A stretch of 8,178 nt of DNA from Planctomycetes bacterium SM23_32 (GTDB lineage: Bacteria > Planctomycetota > Brocadiia > SM23-32). Below the pieces are notes generated by a model. The model ran no database searches. It was given only the letters and a program-made list of their open reading frames with translations, and was not told the origin of the DNA. Both the position numbers and the translations under genes were made by a program. This document shows, one piece after another, positions 1 to 8,178 of this stretch (position 1 is the stretch's first letter; each line of letters begins with the position of its first letter). The stretch is from contig LJUE01000082.1 of assembly GCA_001303885.1 (NCBI GenBank), positions 1 through 8,178 on the forward strand, written 5' to 3'.

Positions 1-52
1 GGCTGCCGCCCCCGGCCGGGACGGCAAGGCTGCCCTGGAGAGTGCGCGCTCC
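1..52 (-). other. Sequence downstream of rpsG with a hairpin; no gene visible
   Basis: Beyond the rpsG stop no start codon with a ribosome binding site is visible before the window ends. The transcript from 25 to 5 can form an 8-bp stem, GCCGUCCC with GGGGCGGC (one U-G wobble), around a five-base loop. Only four bases follow it, so a terminator U-tract can be neither seen nor excluded. GGCTGCC occurs twice directly repeated (1-7 and 28-34). In many bacteria the next gene would be fusA (elongation factor G), but nothing here shows that. Confidence 0.4.
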
Positions 53-532
53 TCAGCGCCGCGAGCCGAAGTGGGCAAAGGCCCGGTTGGCTTCGGCCAT
101 CTTGTGGGTGTTCTCGCGCCGCTCGTAGGCGGTGCCCTGGCGGCGGTAGGCGTCCGTCAGCTCATCGGCAAGGCGCAGGTACATCGGCCGGCCTTTCTTG
201 TTGCGGGCCGCTTCGATGACCCATCGGATGGCCAGCGAGACGCGCCGCTTGGCCGTCACCTCGCTGGGCACCTGGTAGGTCATGCCGCCGATGCGGCGGG
301 AGCGCACTTCGATGATGGGCGCCACGTTGCCGAGGGCCGTCTCGAAGACCTCGACCGGGTCGTCCCTGTCGAGCCGCTCGGTCACCAGGTCCATCGCCTT
401 GTAGAAGATGCGCCGCGCGACGCTGGTCTTGCCCTCCCTCATCAGGCAATTGATGAACTTGCTGGCCAGCTTGCTCTTGTAGCGGGGGTCCGGCTCGAGG
501 TACTCGTCCTTGAACTCGTAGTTCAGCGACAT
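53..532 (-). CDS. rpsG: 30S ribosomal protein S7
   Basis: S7 nucleates assembly of the 30S head by binding the 3' major domain of 16S rRNA and lies near the E site. The ORF has 159 residues, within the usual 155-180, with ATG start and TGA stop. The family core is clear: LEPDPRYKSKLASKFINCLM (12-31), the beta-hairpin IEVRSRRIGGMTYQVP (74-89), LAIRWVIEAAR (100-110) and the C-terminal MAEANRAFAHF (145-155). The start is firm: reading upstream in frame gives only eleven sense codons, none ATG, GTG or TTG, before the rpsL TAA stop in the same frame. The first eleven residues are therefore MSLNYEFKDEY, acidic and aromatic where most S7 proteins have a basic MPRR-type tail. In E. coli S7 represses its own operon by binding the rpsL-rpsG gap; the gap here is much shorter. 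The core most resembles planctomycete S7 from memory. Confidence 0.97.
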   Translation of the reverse strand: MSLNYEFKDEYLEPDPRYKSKLASKFINCLMREGKTSVARRIFYKAMDLVTERLDRDDPVEVFETALGNVAPIIEVRSRRIGGMTYQVPSEVTAKRRVSLAIRWVIEAARNKKGRPMYLRLADELTDAYRRQGTAYERRENTHKMAEANRAFAHFGSRR

Positions 533-541
533 GTGGGCTCT

Positions 542-547
542 TCCCTC
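542..547 (-). promoter_or_regulatory. rpsG ribosome binding site
   Basis: The mRNA reads GAGGGA; the GGGA part ends nine bases and the GAGG part eleven bases before the rpsG ATG. The spacing is slightly long but the match is good. It supports the only available start codon in the 33-base gap after rpsL. Confidence 0.7.
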
Positions 548-557
548 TGCTGAGCAG
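547..557. repeat. Short inverted repeat in the rpsL-rpsG gap
   Basis: CTGCTGAGCAG is an 11-base palindrome with a single central base, touching the upstream edge of the rpsG ribosome binding site. As RNA its centre cannot close fully, so only about three pairs with a five-base loop could form. It may be chance. Confidence 0.35.
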
Positions 558-565
558 GGCGGGCG

Positions 566-937
566 TTAAGAGGTCCGCTTGGTGCCGTACTTCGAGCGGC
601 TCTGCTTGCGGTCGTCCACGCCCATGGCGTCCAGCGTGCCCCGCACGATGTGGTAGCGCACCATCGGCAGGTCGCGCACGCGGCCGCCGCGCACCAGCAC
701 GATGTTGTGCTCCTGCAGGTTGTGGCCCTCGCCCGGTATGTAGGCGGTCACTTCGCGGCCGTTGCTGAGCCGGACCCGCGCGATCTTGCGCAGCGCGGAG
801 TTGGGCTTCTTCGGCGTGCGCGTGGTGACGTAGAGACACACGCCCCGCCTCTGGGGGCAGTCCATCAGGTCGGGGCGCCTGCTCTTCTTCTTTGCTCGCT
901 TGCGTCCGCTCCTGACGAGCTGGTTGATCGTCGGCAT
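566..937 (-). CDS. rpsL: 30S ribosomal protein S12
   Basis: S12 sits at the 30S decoding centre and controls translational accuracy; it is the classical streptomycin-resistance locus. The ORF has 123 residues, the normal length, with ATG start and TAA stop. Conserved blocks are MPTINQLVR at the N-terminus, CPQRRGVC (27-34), TPKKPNSALRK (41-51, including Lys43 and Lys44), EVTAYIPGEGHNLQEH (62-77), RGGRVRDLPMVRYH (83-96) and DRKQSRSKYGTKR (109-121). The Asp89 that RimO methylthiolates in other bacteria is present. Two positions depart from consensus: Arg88 where nearly all S12 proteins have Lys, and Met92 where Gly is usual. A good Shine-Dalgarno sequence lies seven bases upstream. It follows rpoC by 62 bases and precedes rpsG by 33, so co-transcription with both is likely. 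Confidence 0.98.
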   Translation of the reverse strand: MPTINQLVRSGRKRAKKKSRRPDLMDCPQRRGVCLYVTTRTPKKPNSALRKIARVRLSNGREVTAYIPGEGHNLQEHNIVLVRGGRVRDLPMVRYHIVRGTLDAMGVDDRKQSRSKYGTKRTS

Positions 938-942
938 GCTTC

Positions 943-948
943 TTCCTC
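943..948 (-). promoter_or_regulatory. rpsL ribosome binding site
   Basis: The mRNA reads GAGGAA with its GAGG core ending seven bases before the ATG at 937-935. This is a strong Shine-Dalgarno match at normal spacing, and it supports the S12 start. Confidence 0.8.
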
Positions 949-968
949 AGCTGGCGTTCTGTGGGATT

Positions 969-992
969 CGCCGGCCCATCAGCGGGCCGACG
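969..992 (-). other. 9-bp hairpin in the rpoC-rpsL gap
   Basis: The transcript can form a 9-bp stem, CGUCGGCCC with GGGCCGGCG (one U-G wobble), around the loop GCUGAU. It begins seven bases after the rpoC stop codon and lies before the rpsL Shine-Dalgarno site. The bases after it (AAUCCCACA) contain no U-tract, so complete termination is unlikely. An mRNA processing or partial attenuation role between the polymerase and ribosomal protein parts is possible but is inference. Confidence 0.55.
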
Positions 993-999
993 GACGATT

Positions 1000-5103
<4,104 letters not shown>

Positions 5104-5112
5104 GTGTGGATG

Positions 5113-5126
5113 CCTCGTTTCGGAGG
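5113..5126 (-). promoter_or_regulatory. rpoC ribosome binding site, possibly paired with an upstream CCUC
   Basis: A GAGG Shine-Dalgarno core (plus-strand CCTC, 5116-5113) lies nine bases before the rpoC ATG. Just 5' of it in the mRNA is CCUC (5126-5123), which could pair with it across a six-base CGAAAC loop. The four-base stem is weak, so it would at most modulate translation. Confidence 0.6.
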
Positions 5127-5152
5127 AGGTTCCGGTCCCGTCGCTTGCCGCC

Positions 5153-5175
5153 CCGCCGGGCAGGCGCGCCGGCGG
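5153..5175 (-). other. GC hairpin in the rpoB-rpoC gap
   Basis: The transcript can form a perfect 7-bp stem, CCGCCGG with CCGGCGG, around a nine-base loop, beginning four bases after the rpoB stop codon. No run of U follows, so it is not a standard intrinsic terminator. It could protect or mark a processing point, or be a by-product of the high GC content. Confidence 0.45.
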
Positions 5176-5179
5176 CGCC

Positions 5180-8178
<2,999 letters not shown>

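Noticed and set aside
5..25. Hairpin after rpsG as an intrinsic terminator
   Set aside because: Only four bases follow it in the window and they are not U-rich in the transcript, so a terminator call cannot be supported.
71..553. Plus-strand open frame opposite rpsG, with similar frames opposite rpsL and rpoB
   Set aside because: They overlap certain genes completely, have no family resemblance and show the composition of antisense shadows.

Overview
This GC-rich window (roughly two thirds G+C by eye) holds four tightly packed bacterial housekeeping genes, all on the minus strand. In transcription order they are rpoB (5' end lost at the right edge), rpoC, rpsL and rpsG. They encode the beta and beta' subunits of RNA polymerase and the 30S proteins S12 and S7. 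The order rpoB-rpoC-rpsL-rpsG joins the end of the classical 'beta operon' to the start of the 'str operon', an arrangement common in bacteria. There are no RNA genes, mobile elements, CRISPR arrays or accessory genes, and no gene-free stretch longer than 76 bases.

Likely source: a bacterium of the PVC superphylum, most probably Planctomycetota. This rests on remembered protein texture, not on a search. The S7 core (SKLASKFINCLM, GRPMYLRLADEL, AYRRQGTAYERRENTHKM), the S12 start MPTINQLVR, and the RpoB C-terminus (LLTVKSDDIEGRTKIYESMV, then LNIRLEK) all resemble planctomycete homologues. Both RNA polymerase subunits have the insertion pattern of Gram-negative/PVC types: a long insert in the beta' trigger loop and a helical insert in the beta flap region.

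Layout from high to low coordinates: rpoB 8178-5180 (partial), a 76-base gap with a GC hairpin and the rpoC ribosome binding site, rpoC 5103-1000, a 62-base gap with a 9-bp hairpin and the rpsL ribosome binding site, rpsL 937-566, a 33-base gap with the rpsG ribosome binding site, rpsG 532-53, then 52 bases of trailing sequence with another hairpin. Short gaps, shared orientation and the lack of any U-tracted terminator suggest a single transcript, probably entering upstream (where rplJ/rplL usually sit) and perhaps continuing to fusA or other ribosomal genes beyond base 1.

I see no new biological system here. The points worth a second look are residue-level departures from consensus at famous antibiotic sites (RpoB Asn at the His526 position; S12 Arg at the Lys88 position), an acidic instead of basic S7 N-terminus, an Ala after the NADFDGD motif of beta', and small RNA structures in the gaps.
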